Positions 17,378-26,593 of a stretch of DNA of 64,000 nt are shown piece by piece. Origin of the DNA: Defluviicoccus sp. (GTDB lineage Bacteria; Pseudomonadota; Alphaproteobacteria; MPNO01); contig JAPPIT010000038.1 in the NCBI GenBank assembly GCA_028820505.1, positions 37,296 to 101,295 on the forward strand. Reading direction: 5' to 3'. Position 1 is the stretch's first letter, and each line of letters begins with the position of its first letter. The notes under the pieces were generated by a model, which was not told the origin of the DNA, ran no database searches, and saw only the letters and a program-made list of their open reading frames with translations. The position numbers and the translations under genes are program-made.

Positions 17378-18090
17378 TGCCGTTCGACCGGGGCGGTGAA
17401 GATGTAGCCCCCCGACCGCACCGTCTTGACGAATTCCGGGTTCTTCGGATCGGCCTCGATCTTCCTGCGCAGCCGGCTGACCTGCACGTCGACGCTGCGG
17501 TCGAACGGCTGGGCGTCGCGACCCTTCGTGAGGTCCAGCAACTGATCGCGCGACAGCACGCGCCTCGGGTGCTCGACAAGGGCGGCGAGGAGATCGAATT
17601 CGCCCGCGGTCAGTTCCACCAGGACGCCGTCCGGATTGCGAAGCTCGCGCCGTGCGGGATCGAGGCGCCAGCCGGCGAACAGGAGGGCGCTCTCCGCGGG
17701 ATCGGACGGGGATCCAGGCCGTTCCGCCCGGCGCAGCACCGCACGGATCCGCGCCAGCAGCTCGCGCGGGTTGAACGGCTTGGTGAGGTAATCGTCGGCG
17801 CCGATCTCGAGGCCGATGATCCGGTCGGTATCTTCCGCCACCGCGGTCAGCATGAGGATGGGAATCCGCGTGGCGGCCCGCAGCCGGCGGCAGATCGACA
17901 ACCCGTCCTCTCCCGGCAGCATCAGGTCGAGCACGATCAGGTCGAACTTTCCGTCCCGCAGCAGCCGGTCCATCGCCTTCGCGTCGCCCGCGCTGTCGAC
18001 GCGGTAACCGTGCTTCCTGAGGTAACGCCCGGTGAGGTCGCGGATCTCGCGGTCGTCGTCGACGATCAGGATGTGGGGCGAGGCGGCCAT
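17374..18090 (-). CDS. OmpR-family response regulator
   Basis: A 238-residue two-component regulator. The receiver domain has the acidic cluster Asp11-13, phospho-acceptor Asp55 (LIVLDLMLPG), Thr82 and Lys104; a winged-helix DNA-binding domain occupies about residues 140-235 (SVDVQVSRLRRKIE). I chose the ATG at 18090, which starts right before the receiver; the upstream extension has no domain. It is translationally coupled to the kinase. The 15-bp GTAAC/GTTAC palindrome in the divergent region is a likely binding site, allowing autoregulation. Confidence 0.93.
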   Translation of the reverse strand: MAASPHILIVDDDREIRDLTGRYLRKHGYRVDSAGDAKAMDRLLRDGKFDLIVLDLMLPGEDGLSICRRLRAATRIPILMLTAVAEDTDRIIGLEIGADDYLTKPFNPRELLARIRAVLRRAERPGSPSDPAESALLFAGWRLDPARRELRNPDGVLVELTAGEFDLLAALVEHPRRVLSRDQLLDLTKGRDAQPFDRSVDVQVSRLRRKIEADPKNPEFVKTVRSGGYIFTAPVERQ

Positions 18091-18130
18091 GCGCCGACTA
18101 TAGGCGGGCGGCCGGCGGCGGAGACGGAAA

Positions 18131-18179
18131 TTTGTTACCGCCGATTGCCGCGCGCCGTGCCGTAACGCGTTGTTACAAA
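18131..18179. promoter_or_regulatory. GTAAC/GTTAC repeats between regulator and Spy-like gene
   Basis: The 170-base divergent region holds GTAAC-N5-GTTAC (18162-18176), a perfect inverted repeat, and a further TTTGTTAC (18131-18138) upstream of it. Arrays of GTAAC-type half-sites are common targets of OmpR-family regulators. The location, between the response regulator and the divergent Spy-like gene, makes this a good candidate operator for the encoded regulator. The spacing of the third half-site is irregular. Confidence 0.6.
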
Positions 18180-18260
18180 TCCCGTCCTTCGGCGAAACGC
18201 GCGGGCAAAGGAACGCCTCCATATAAGGCGCGTCGATACAACCGATGGAGGCTGAATGCC

Positions 18261-18755
18261 ATGAAACGCCGAACCGTGATCCTCTCGGTATCCTCGCTGG
18301 GCGCTGTCGCCCTCGTCGCCGTCACGCTCTTCGCCGCCGGGCCGGGCGGCGCCTTTGCCCACGGCCGCTGGGCGTCCGGCGGCGGCTGGGGCGGGCATGG
18401 CGCGGCGCGACTCTGCAGCGACAGCCGCGACGCGCACATCGACGACGCGATCCGCTTCGTCGAGGCGTTCGCCAATTTCACGCCCGAACAGACGGGATCG
18501 TGGAATGCGCTGACGACGGCGGTCAGGAACGGCAGCGCGAAGGTCGGACAGGCCTGCGAGACCGCCGAAGCGGCGGGCAGGCCGTCCCAGGCGCCCCAGC
18601 ATCTCGCCCGCGCCGAGCTCGCCCTGACCACCGCGCTCGGCGTGCTGCAGGAGGTGAAGCCCGCTTTCGTCGACCTTTACGGCAAGCTCAACGACGAGCA
18701 GCGGGAGCGGATCGACGATCTGCTCGACCGCAAGGGCCGCTACCACAGGCGCTGA
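18261..18755 (+). CDS. Spy/CpxP-like periplasmic LTxxQ protein
   Basis: A 164-residue protein with a signal peptide (about residues 1-33, ending AFAHG). The mature part is mostly helical and contains two LTxxQ-like motifs, FTPEQTG near residue 74 and LNDEQRERID near residue 150, which mark the Spy/CpxP chaperone and metal-sensor family. Gly/Trp/His-rich residues follow the signal peptide. The ATG at 18261 is preceded by TGGAGG. Divergent arrangement with the two-component genes suggests it is their target, as CpxP is for CpxAR. Confidence 0.78.
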   Translation: MKRRTVILSVSSLGAVALVAVTLFAAGPGGAFAHGRWASGGGWGGHGAARLCSDSRDAHIDDAIRFVEAFANFTPEQTGSWNALTTAVRNGSAKVGQACETAEAAGRPSQAPQHLARAELALTTALGVLQEVKPAFVDLYGKLNDEQRERIDDLLDRKGRYHRR

Positions 18756-18777
18756 AGCAAACCTGATCGAGCGCAAG

Positions 18778-18803
18778 GCCGGGGCCGCTCCGGCGGCCCC
18801 GGC
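18778..18803. terminator. Perfect 11-bp GC stem-loop after Spy-like gene
   Basis: GCCGGGGCCGC (18778-18788) pairs perfectly with 18793-18803 around a TCCG loop, 22 bases after the Spy-like stop. There is no T-run on the plus strand (AACAAAG follows), so it may be a non-canonical terminator or an RNA-stabilising hairpin. Confidence 0.5.
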
Positions 18804-18871
18804 AACAAAGGCAGGCAAGTTTCCCCGGATGCATGCAAGAATGTGCGGCGGCAAGGGATACGGAGCCGTCG

Positions 18872-20263
18872 ATGACCCGCGAGGCCGCGATCGCCCGGGC
18901 GGAGGCCTATTTCGACGGCGGCGGGTTCGAGGCCGATCTCGCGCGCCGCGTGGCGGTCGCCTCGACCAGCCAGGAGGAAGCGGCGCGGCCCGAACTCCGC
19001 CGCTATCTGGCGGACGAGGTCGCTCCGGTTCTGGCGGGGCTCGGCTTCGTGTGCGAGGTCGTCGAGAACCCGGAAGAGGACGGACCGCCGTTCCTCTGCG
19101 CCGAACGCATCGAGCCGGGAGCGCCGCTCACCCTCCTGTCCTACGCCCACGGCGACGTTGTGCGCGGCCTCGACGGGGGCTGGCGGGGCGGGCTCTCGCC
19201 GTGGTCGCTCGAACGCAGGGGCGAGCGGTTCTACGGCCGCGGAACCGCCGACAACAAGGGCCAGCACAGCGTCAATCTCGGCGCGCTCGCCGCGGTCATC
19301 ACGGAGCGCGGGGGGCTCGGCTTCTCGATGAAGATCCTGTTCGAGACAGGCGAGGAGGTGGGTTCCCCCGGCCTGAGGGCGCTCTGTGCGGGCGAGCTGC
19401 GCGACCGTCTCAAGGCCGACCTGTTCGTCGCCTCCGACGGACCCCGGCTCGCCCCCGACCGCCCGACGATTTTCCTCGGCTCGCGGGGCGCCGAACCCGT
19501 CGAGCTCGTCGTCGACCTGCGCGAGGGGGCGCACCACTCGGGAAACTGGGGCGGCGCGCTCGCCAACCCGGCGACGATCCTGAGCGCCGCGATCGCGGCG
19601 ATCGTGGACCGGCGTGGAGCCATCCTGGTACCCGAGTTGCGTCCGGCGCTGCCGGATTCGGTGCGCCGCGCGCTTACCGGCCTCGAGGTCTCCGCCGGCG
19701 AGGACGGCCCGGAGGTCGACGTGGACTGGGGCGAGCCCGGCCTGACCCCGGCCGAACGGGTCTACGGGTGGAACAGCTTCGAGGTCCTGGCCCTGCATGC
19801 CGGGACGCCGGAGAACCCGGTCAACGCGATCCCCGGCAGCGCCCGCGCCCATTGCCAGCTCCGCTTCGTGGCCGGCACCGACGCGGACGGCATCGTCCCC
19901 GCCATCCGGTGCCATCTCGAGCACGCGGGGTTCCCCGAGGTCGAGGTCCGCGCCCGGCGCGGAGGCAGGTTCGCGGCAACACGGCTCGATCCCGACCATC
20001 CGTGGGTGGGCTGGGCGAGCGGGTCGATTGCGAAGACGACCGGAACGCCGCCCGTCGTTCTTCCCAATCTGGGCGGCTCGCTTCCCAACGACGTGTTCGC
20101 CGACATTCTCGGACTACCGACGATCTGGGTGCCCCATTCCTATCCCGGCTGTTCGCAGCACGCCGCGAACGAGCACCTGCTTGCACCGGTCGCCCGGGAA
20201 GGGCTGGCGATCATGGCGGGCCTGTTCTGGGACCTCGGCGAGCCCGGCGCGGGCGGGGGATAG
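18872..20263 (+). CDS. M20 family metallopeptidase
   Basis: A 463-residue dinuclear zinc hydrolase. Metal and catalytic residues are visible: His93 and Asp95 (YAHGDVV), Asp127 (GTADNKGQH) and the Glu161-Glu162 pair (ETGEEVGSPG). A dimerisation lid domain occupies about residues 210-330. The ATG at 18872 was chosen over an earlier in-frame start because the family N-terminus begins there. Likely substrates are dipeptides or N-acyl amino acids. The gene is convergent with the TauD-type gene, 12 bases apart. Confidence 0.88.
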   Translation: MTREAAIARAEAYFDGGGFEADLARRVAVASTSQEEAARPELRRYLADEVAPVLAGLGFVCEVVENPEEDGPPFLCAERIEPGAPLTLLSYAHGDVVRGLDGGWRGGLSPWSLERRGERFYGRGTADNKGQHSVNLGALAAVITERGGLGFSMKILFETGEEVGSPGLRALCAGELRDRLKADLFVASDGPRLAPDRPTIFLGSRGAEPVELVVDLREGAHHSGNWGGALANPATILSAAIAAIVDRRGAILVPELRPALPDSVRRALTGLEVSAGEDGPEVDVDWGEPGLTPAERVYGWNSFEVLALHAGTPENPVNAIPGSARAHCQLRFVAGTDADGIVPAIRCHLEHAGFPEVEVRARRGGRFAATRLDPDHPWVGWASGSIAKTTGTPPVVLPNLGGSLPNDVFADILGLPTIWVPHSYPGCSQHAANEHLLAPVAREGLAIMAGLFWDLGEPGAGGG

Positions 20264-20275
20264 GCTTTTCCCTCG

Positions 20276-21151
20276 TCACACGGCTTGCGCGTATTCCTCG
20301 ATCGTCTCGAAGGGGCGGGTGCCCTCCGTGGTGGTCCGGCGCAGGAGGCGGCGCTCGGTCTCCGGGAAGTCGGTGCGCGCGTGGGTGACGCAGCGGTTGT
20401 CCCACATCACCAGGTCGCCGACCTGCCAGACATGCTCGTAAACGATGGAAGGGTCCTCGCTCGCCCCCAGCAGCTCGTCGACGAGCGCGTCGCTCTCTTC
20501 CTCCCCCATCCCGTCAATCCGCGCCGTCATCAGGCGGTTGACGTAGAGCGCCTTGCGCCCGGTCTCCGAATGGGCGATGGCGACCGGGTGCGAAAAATGG
20601 CGCACGTCCGACATGTCGTCGCGCATCCGCGGCCGGTCGGTCCGGTAGTATTCATGCATCTGGAGCGCGGTGCGTCCCCGGATCCGCTCCTTCGTCGCCT
20701 CGGGGAGCCGGTCGTAGGCGGCGTACATGTTAGCGAACAGCGTGTTGCCGCCCACGGGCGGGATCTCGATGGCGTAGAGCATGGTCGCCTGGTGCGGGTT
20801 CTCGTCGTAGCACATGTCCGAGTGGAACCACATCTCGCCGTCGTGGGCGAGGCCGAGCGGCTTTCCGTCGCGTCGGATGTTGGAGACCATCATGATGCCG
20901 GGCTCGAGCGGCTCGCCGTCGAGGCCGCGCTGCGGGCGCGGTGAGAACACCCCGCCCGGCTGGCCGAACAGCCGGGTGAAGGCGAGCTGCCCGTGCTGGT
21001 CGATGTCCTGGCCGCGGAACACCAGCACCAGGTAGTCGAGCCATGCGCGCCGGAGCAGCGCCGCCACGTCGCCGTCGATCGGCCCGCTCAGATCGACGCC
21101 CGTGACCTCGGCCCCGAGTGCGTCGGACGCGGGCAGAATCTCGATGCTCAT
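20276..21151 (-). CDS. TauD/TfdA-family Fe(II)/2-oxoglutarate dioxygenase
   Basis: A 291-residue non-heme iron oxygenase. Iron ligands His110, Asp112 (FHSDM) and His257 (CVTHART) are present, with a 2-oxoglutarate-binding Arg near 271. The start at 21151 yields the family N-terminus (SIEILPASDALGAEVTGVDL). Members hydroxylate taurine, aryloxyalkanoates or other small anions and release sulfite or an aldehyde. It is divergent from the TRAP operon, so its substrate may be what the TRAP system imports, which is inference. Confidence 0.88.
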   Translation of the reverse strand: MSIEILPASDALGAEVTGVDLSGPIDGDVAALLRRAWLDYLVLVFRGQDIDQHGQLAFTRLFGQPGGVFSPRPQRGLDGEPLEPGIMMVSNIRRDGKPLGLAHDGEMWFHSDMCYDENPHQATMLYAIEIPPVGGNTLFANMYAAYDRLPEATKERIRGRTALQMHEYYRTDRPRMRDDMSDVRHFSHPVAIAHSETGRKALYVNRLMTARIDGMGEEESDALVDELLGASEDPSIVYEHVWQVGDLVMWDNRCVTHARTDFPETERRLLRRTTTEGTRPFETIEEYAQAV

Positions 21152-21347
21152 CGGCTGGTTTCCCTGTCCAATCGGGCGCCGGAGATTATGGCGGGGCGGC
21201 GAATCGGGTGCAATGGAGCGCAGCTTGGGTGTTGACGAAATCGGGCCGCGCGGCCAGCATGGCGCCGAAAAAAAGACCGGCATCCAAGGGAGTCTCACGC
21301 GGGTATGCGGGATGCCATCCCGCGGCCCGCAGGAAGGGAGCAACACA

Positions 21348-22382
21348 ATGAAGCCTCTCAAGATTTTCGCCGCGATCGGCGCCGCATCCTTGGCGCTGGC
21401 GGCGGCAATGTCGACGGCATCGGCGAAGGAAGAGCTCGGCGCCGTGACCGCGCTACAGCGCACCAACACCATCGCGCAGGCCTTCATCGAGACCTATCTG
21501 AAGGCGATCAACGCGGCAAACGGCCCGGTCAAGATCAAGTATGTCGGCGGCCAGGAAGTGGTGCCGCCGCGCAAGGCCGTCAACGCGCTCAAGCGCGGCC
21601 AGTTCGACATGCTGAGCTGTCCGACGGCCTATTACATCGGGACCGTGCCCGAGGGCTATGCGCTGCTCGCCGCCAACCAGGGACCGCGCGCGCTGCGCGC
21701 CAACGGTGCCTGGGAGATCCTTGAGGAGGTCTACATGAAGAAGGCCGGCGCGCACCTGCTGGCCTGGGGCGAGAACATGACCTCCTACAACACCTACATG
21801 ATGGTCATGCCCAAGTTCCGCGCCGATGGCGTGCCGGACCTGACGGGCCTCAAGATGCGCGCGACCGGCACCTACCGGCCGCTGTTCCGTGCGCTCGGCG
21901 CCTCCACCATCAACATCAAGTCCTCGGAAATCTTCACCGCGCTGCAGCGGGGAACCGTGGTCGGCTTCGGCTGGCCGGACGTCGCGGTGGTCGCTCTCGG
22001 GCTGCACAAGATCGTCAAGTACCGGATTACTCCCAACTACTACCAGACCAACCAGGTGCTGACGGTCAACCCCAAGGCCTGGAAATCCCTGACCAAAGAG
22101 CAGCAGACGTTCCTGGAGAAGCAGGCGCTGGTCTACGAGACCGAGTCGGTCAAGTGGCTGGAAGTCCGACGCGCCAAGGAGGAAAAAGAGATGCTGGCCG
22201 CCGGGGTCAAGGACATCGCTCTCGAGGGAGACGCGGCGGCTCGCTATCTTGACATCGCCCATCAAGTGATCTGGAAGGAATTGAAGGAGCGCTCGGAGTA
22301 TCACGACAAGCTGAAGCCGCTGATGTACGTCCCCGGCAAGCCCAACCGCCAGGTCGAGATCGGCCGCGCGCTCCGGCAATAG
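21348..22382 (+). CDS. TRAP transporter binding protein DctP (paralog 1)
   Basis: A 344-residue periplasmic binding protein with a signal peptide (about residues 1-26, ending STASAK). The DctP core is clear: YVGGQEVVPPRKAVNALK, then LTGLKMRATGTYRPLFRAL containing the carboxylate-binding Arg, and QRGTVVGFGWPD. An AGGAAGGGAG lies before the ATG. It is very similar to the second copy at 22762, with long identical stretches such as NQGPRALRANGAWEIL and LKERSEYHDKL. It probably delivers an organic acid to the DctQM membrane pair downstream. Confidence 0.9.
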   Translation: MKPLKIFAAIGAASLALAAAMSTASAKEELGAVTALQRTNTIAQAFIETYLKAINAANGPVKIKYVGGQEVVPPRKAVNALKRGQFDMLSCPTAYYIGTVPEGYALLAANQGPRALRANGAWEILEEVYMKKAGAHLLAWGENMTSYNTYMMVMPKFRADGVPDLTGLKMRATGTYRPLFRALGASTINIKSSEIFTALQRGTVVGFGWPDVAVVALGLHKIVKYRITPNYYQTNQVLTVNPKAWKSLTKEQQTFLEKQALVYETESVKWLEVRRAKEEKEMLAAGVKDIALEGDAAARYLDIAHQVIWKELKERSEYHDKLKPLMYVPGKPNRQVEIGRALRQ

Positions 22383-22761
22383 GGCGTTTCGAGACTGCCG
22401 CGGCGCCTCCGGTGGCTGTCCTCCTTCCGCCACAGGCGGGACAGGCGCCGGCATCGTGAGGGGTTCGGACTTCGCGGCCGTCCCTTGAGATGGCGCTCCG
22501 GCGCACGTTCGGGATGACGATCTCGATTCGTGCCCTTTCGCCCCGAGAAACGGCGGAAGCGCGCAATCGACGGGCCGAGCCGACCGCGAAGAAACGCTGA
22601 AACCGGGGTTCGGAGACAGACCGGAGTCGAGCCCGGCATTGCGCGAGCCGGCCTCAAGCGGTATCGACTTGCGAGACGAAGGGGTTTCCGATCCGGTATT
22701 CCGTCGGCTCCGGAAATCCGGACGACACGCGTCGTGTGAACCAGAACCAGGAATGAGGAAC
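22383..22761. other. 379-base gap between the two dctP copies
   Basis: No convincing gene is seen. The middle (about 22458-22535: GGGTTCGGACTTCGCGGCCG, CCTTGAGATGGCGCTCCGG, CGTTCGGGATGACG) has the look of a decayed palindromic intergenic repeat of a kind common in alphaproteobacteria. A small palindrome, ACACGCGTCGTGT (22725-22737), lies just before the second copy and could be an operator. The gap suggests the second gene is expressed partly from its own promoter. Confidence 0.4.
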
Positions 22762-23799
22762 ATGAAGACACGTTACGCACTGACCGCCCTTGCCGCGGCG
22801 GCCGCCATGACGGCGGGGGCCGGAACGGCATCGGCGATGGCTGACAAGCTCACCGCGGTCGGCTCGCTCACCCAGAGCAACCTGCTGCTGATCAGCTTCA
22901 AGACCAATTTTATGAAGCCGATCAACGAGAAGCTGAAGGGCATGGTCGAGATCAAGTTTCTCGGCGGCCAGGAGATCGTTCCGCCGCGCAAGGCGGTGAA
23001 CGCGCTCAAGCGCAACCAGTTCAACATGCTGCACAGCCCGACCGCCTACTACATTGGGACCGTGCCCGAGGGCTATGCCCTGCTCGCCGCCAACCAGGGC
23101 CCGAGAGCGCTGCGCGCGAACGGCGCCTGGGAGATCCTGCAGGAGGCCTATCTCAAGAAGGCCGGCGCGCACTTGCTGGCCTGGGGCGACAGCATGACCT
23201 CCTACAACACCTATCTCGTCAAGATGCCCAAATTCGACAAGGACGGCGTGCCTGACCTGACGGGTCTTAAGATGCGCGCGACGGGCACTTACAGGCCGTT
23301 GTTCCGGGCGCTCGGGGCGACGACCATCAACATCAAGTCCTCGGAGATCATGACCGCCGTTCAGCGCGGCACCGTCGTGGGCTTCGGCTGGCCCGATATC
23401 TCCATCGTGCCGCTGGGACTGCACAAGGTGGCCAAGTACCGGATCCAGCCCAACTACTACCAGACCAATACGGTGGTGACGGTTCACGCCGGCACTTGGA
23501 ACAAGCTGGCCAAGGACAGGAAAGACGCGCTCGTCGCCGCGGCCAAGGAATACGAGGACGTCTCCGTCCACTGGATGGAAAAAGAGCGTGTGAAGGAGGA
23601 CAAGGTCGTCAAGGCGGCGGGGGTCAAGGATATCGTGCTGGAGGGCAAGGCCGCGGCGCGCTATCTCGACATCGCGCATGGCGAGGTCTGGAAGCAGCTC
23701 AAGGAGCGGTCCGAGTACCACGACAAGCTGCGGCCGCTGATGTACATCCCGGGCAAGCCCAACCGCCAGGCCGATCTCGGCCGCGCGCTCAGGCAATAG
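22762..23799 (+). CDS. TRAP transporter binding protein DctP (paralog 2)
   Basis: A 345-residue periplasmic binding protein, a close paralog of the one at 21348. The signal peptide (ending GTASAM) and the residues just after it differ from paralog 1, but the ligand-binding core (LTGLKMRATGTYRPLFRAL, QRGTVVGFGWPD) and the C-terminus are nearly the same, so the duplication has kept ligand-site residues. The ATG at 22762 was chosen; an in-frame ATG lies 9 bases earlier. It ends 42 bases before the DctQ gene and is the more likely direct partner of that membrane pair. Confidence 0.9.
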   Translation: MKTRYALTALAAAAAMTAGAGTASAMADKLTAVGSLTQSNLLLISFKTNFMKPINEKLKGMVEIKFLGGQEIVPPRKAVNALKRNQFNMLHSPTAYYIGTVPEGYALLAANQGPRALRANGAWEILQEAYLKKAGAHLLAWGDSMTSYNTYLVKMPKFDKDGVPDLTGLKMRATGTYRPLFRALGATTINIKSSEIMTAVQRGTVVGFGWPDISIVPLGLHKVAKYRIQPNYYQTNTVVTVHAGTWNKLAKDRKDALVAAAKEYEDVSVHWMEKERVKEDKVVKAAGVKDIVLEGKAAARYLDIAHGEVWKQLKERSEYHDKLRPLMYIPGKPNRQADLGRALRQ

Positions 23800-23841
23800 C
23801 TTCGGGCCGGCGATCGCGGCTCCCGGCTGCGGGAGGGGGAC

Positions 23842-24363
23842 GTGTCGCTTGAAGCGTTCGACAGGGGGCTCGGACGGGCCGTCGGCGCGCTGGTGTGGAT
23901 TGCCTGCGCGCTGATCCCCTGCATCTTCACGATGATCGTGATCGATGTGTCGATCAGGACCGTCGGGTTGAGGCCCCCGCTCTTCACCTCCACGGTGGTG
24001 GAGTACGCGCTGCTCTATGTGGCGATGTTCTCCGCCCCGTGGCTGGTGCGCGAGAAGGGGCATGTGGCGATCGAGGCGGTGGTCTCGCATCTGCCGCCCT
24101 CGATTCGCGAGCCGCTGGCCAAGGTGGTGTATCTCGTCTGCGCCGTGCTCGGGTTCTATTTCGCCTATCTTTCGGTCGAACTGTTCATCGAGGCCGTGCA
24201 GACCGGCAATCTCGACGTGCGCGGCATCGACATGCCGTACTGGCTGCAGTTCCTGCCGATGCCCTTCGGCTACGGCCTCGTGGCGCTCGAGTTCCTGATG
24301 TATCTCGCCGGGCTCCGGCACTACTACACGTACGACCTCGGCGAAGTGAAGGACAGCGTCTGA
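23842..24363 (+). CDS. TRAP transporter small permease DctQ
   Basis: A 173-residue membrane protein with four hydrophobic helices, matching DctQ subunits that link the binding protein to the large permease. The GTG start follows a strong GGGAGGGGGA. It lies 42 bases after dctP paralog 2 and 3 bases before dctM. A segment with the family pattern is SAPWLVREKGHVAIEAVV (about residues 57-74). Confidence 0.9.
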   Translation: MSLEAFDRGLGRAVGALVWIACALIPCIFTMIVIDVSIRTVGLRPPLFTSTVVEYALLYVAMFSAPWLVREKGHVAIEAVVSHLPPSIREPLAKVVYLVCAVLGFYFAYLSVELFIEAVQTGNLDVRGIDMPYWLQFLPMPFGYGLVALEFLMYLAGLRHYYTYDLGEVKDSV

Positions 24364-24366
24364 ATC

Positions 24367-25674
24367 ATGGAATGGTATGAGGCCGGAGCGATCCTGATCG
24401 GCTGCGTCGTCGCGGGGATGGCGCTCGGCTTCCCGGTCGCCTTCACCTTCCTGATCGCCAACGTGCTCGGTATGTTCGTGTTCGCCAACGGCTGGTCGAA
24501 CCTGATCCAGATCGCCGACAACGCGCCGCAGCTGATCACCACCTTCACGCTTTCGCCCATCCCGATGTTCATCCTGATGGGCGCCCTGTTCTTCCATACC
24601 GGGCTCGCCATCCGGGTGTTCGACGCGCTCGACAAACTGCTTGGAAAGGTTCCGGGGCGGCTCTGCTTCCTGACGGTGATCGGCGGCTCGCTGTTCTCGA
24701 CGCTGACCGGCTCGACCATGGCGAACACCGCCATGCTGGGCTCGCTGCTGGTCCCCGAGATGACGCGGCGCGGCTACAACAAGCGCATGTCGATGGGGCC
24801 GATCCTGGGGACCGGCGGTCTCGCGATGATCATCCCGCCGTCTTCGCTCGGCGTGCTGCTCGCCTCGATCGCCGGGGTCGACGTGGGTGCGCTGCTGGTC
24901 GCGGGTCTCCTGCCGGGGTTCCTGCTCGCCGGACTGTACGCGGCGATGATCCTGCTGCAACTCAAGATCAACCCGGACGCAGCACCAAGCTACGAGATCG
25001 AGCCCACCACCTGGACGGAGAAGCTCTACCAGGTCGTGGTCAACATCCTGCCGATGGGTCTGGTCGTCTTCATGGTGATCGGCTTCATCGTGCTCGGCTG
25101 GGCGACGCCGTCGGAATCGGCATCCTTCGGCGTCGTCGGGGTGTGCATCCTCGCCATCGCCTTCCGCGCTTTCACCTGGCAGGCCTTCAAGACCTCGCTG
25201 GTCGGCGCCATCCGGGTAGTCGGCATGGTGTTCTTCATCCTGATGAACTCGACCGTGTTCAGCCAGCTGCTCTCGTTGTCCGGTGCCGGGGCCGGGCTCA
25301 CCGCATGGGCCACCGGGTTCGAGGTGGCGCCACTGGTGATCCTGTCGGCGATGTTCCTGGTCCTGATCCTGCTCGGCATGTTCATGGATCAGGTCTCGAT
25401 GATGCTGATCACGGTGCCGATCTTCTATCCGATCGCGCAGACGCTCGGCTACGACCTGATCTGGTTCTCGCTGATCGTGCTGATGTCGCTGGAGATGGCC
25501 GCCACCACCCCGCCCTTCGGGCTGTTGCTCTACATCATGATGGGGATGGTGCGCGGGACCACGCTGTTCGAGGTCGCGTCGTACGCGATTCCGTTCCTGT
25601 TCTGCGACCTCATCCTGATCATCATCCTTGTCATGGCGCCGGGGATCGCCCTCTACTTGCCCAGCCTGATGTGA
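24367..25674 (+). CDS. TRAP transporter large permease DctM
   Basis: A 435-residue sodium-coupled permease with about 12 hydrophobic segments and the DctM signature MALGFPVAFTFLIANVLG near the N-terminus, GSTMANTAMLGSLLVPEM near residue 120, and IIPPSSLGVLLASIAGVD near residue 155. It is the channel part of the system formed with DctQ and the two upstream binding proteins. The next gene, a deacetylase-like protein, follows after 49 bases and is probably in the same transcript. Confidence 0.92.
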   Translation: MEWYEAGAILIGCVVAGMALGFPVAFTFLIANVLGMFVFANGWSNLIQIADNAPQLITTFTLSPIPMFILMGALFFHTGLAIRVFDALDKLLGKVPGRLCFLTVIGGSLFSTLTGSTMANTAMLGSLLVPEMTRRGYNKRMSMGPILGTGGLAMIIPPSSLGVLLASIAGVDVGALLVAGLLPGFLLAGLYAAMILLQLKINPDAAPSYEIEPTTWTEKLYQVVVNILPMGLVVFMVIGFIVLGWATPSESASFGVVGVCILAIAFRAFTWQAFKTSLVGAIRVVGMVFFILMNSTVFSQLLSLSGAGAGLTAWATGFEVAPLVILSAMFLVLILLGMFMDQVSMMLITVPIFYPIAQTLGYDLIWFSLIVLMSLEMAATTPPFGLLLYIMMGMVRGTTLFEVASYAIPFLFCDLILIIILVMAPGIALYLPSLM

Positions 25675-25723
25675 GACGAACGACCGCGGGCGAAGTGCGC
25701 CCGGATTCAGGGGAGGGGGGAAC

Positions 25724-26593
25724 GTGGACCCACGCGACCGCATCGAATACAGCGCCATCGTCGACCGGCCGCCGCTGAAACTGCCCGACGGGGTGCGAAT
25801 CGTCGTCTGGCCGGTCTTCAACATCGAAAACTGGGACACCGCCAAGCCGATGCCGCGCGCGGTGCTGACGCCGCCCGGCGAGACCCTGTTCGTGCCCGAC
25901 ATCCCCAACTGGAGCTGGCAGGAATACGGCATGCGGATCGGGTTCTGGCGGATTAAGGACGCCTTCGACCGGCTCGGCATCAAGCCGACATTTTCGCTCA
26001 ACGCGTCCGTCTGCGATGTCTACCCGAGGGTCGCCCAGGCCGCGCTCGACGCCGGCTGGGAGTTCCTACCGCACACCTATCATCAAGGCCCCATGCACCT
26101 ACTGGAAGACGAGCGCCAGACCATTCAGGACACCGTCGAGCGGATCGAGTCCTTTACCGGAACGCGGCCGCGCGGCTGGATCGGACCCGGCCTCACCCAG
26201 ACCTACGAGACCTCCGACCTGCTCAGGGAAGCCGGGCTCGACTATGTCGCCGACTTCGTGTGGGACGACGAGCCGACGCTGGTAAAGACCCGCGCGGGCG
26301 ATCTGGTCAACGTGCCCTACTCGGTCGAGCTCAACGACATCGCGATGATGATCCTGCAGCATCACGAGAGCGCCGAGCTCTACCGGCGCACCATGGACCA
26401 GTTCGACCGGCTCTACGAAGAGAGCGCCGAGAGGGCCAAGTTCATGGGCTTCGGCATCCACCCCTATATCAGCGGCGTGCCGCACCGGATCGGGCATCTC
26501 GAGGCCATGCTGGCGCAGATGGCGTCGCGGCCCGGCGTCGTCTTCTGGTCCGGCGCCGAAATTACCGACTGGTACAGGTCGACGTTAGCCTAG
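25724..26593 (+). CDS. Polysaccharide deacetylase (NodB/PuuE)-like protein
   Basis: A 289-residue NodB-fold hydrolase. The N-terminal region VVWPVFNIENWD and ASVCDVYPRVAQ...EFLPHTYHQGP resemble cyclic-imide hydrolase/allantoinase PuuE-type members of carbohydrate esterase family 4, which act on amides rather than sugars. The HTYHQ segment supplies metal-binding His residues. GTG start after GGGGAGGGGGG. Being downstream of the TRAP genes, it may act on the imported ligand. Its TAG stop is part of repeat copy C. Confidence 0.8.
   Translation: MDPRDRIEYSAIVDRPPLKLPDGVRIVVWPVFNIENWDTAKPMPRAVLTPPGETLFVPDIPNWSWQEYGMRIGFWRIKDAFDRLGIKPTFSLNASVCDVYPRVAQAALDAGWEFLPHTYHQGPMHLLEDERQTIQDTVERIESFTGTRPRGWIGPGLTQTYETSDLLREAGLDYVADFVWDDEPTLVKTRAGDLVNVPYSVELNDIAMMILQHHESAELYRRTMDQFDRLYEESAERAKFMGFGIHPYISGVPHRIGHLEAMLAQMASRPGVVFWSGAEITDWYRSTLA

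Noticed and set aside
22654..26001. A 1115-codon minus-strand open frame under the TRAP operon.
   Set aside because: It is antisense to four clear genes, and its His/Asp/Gln/Arg-rich low-complexity product is typical of an antisense shadow.
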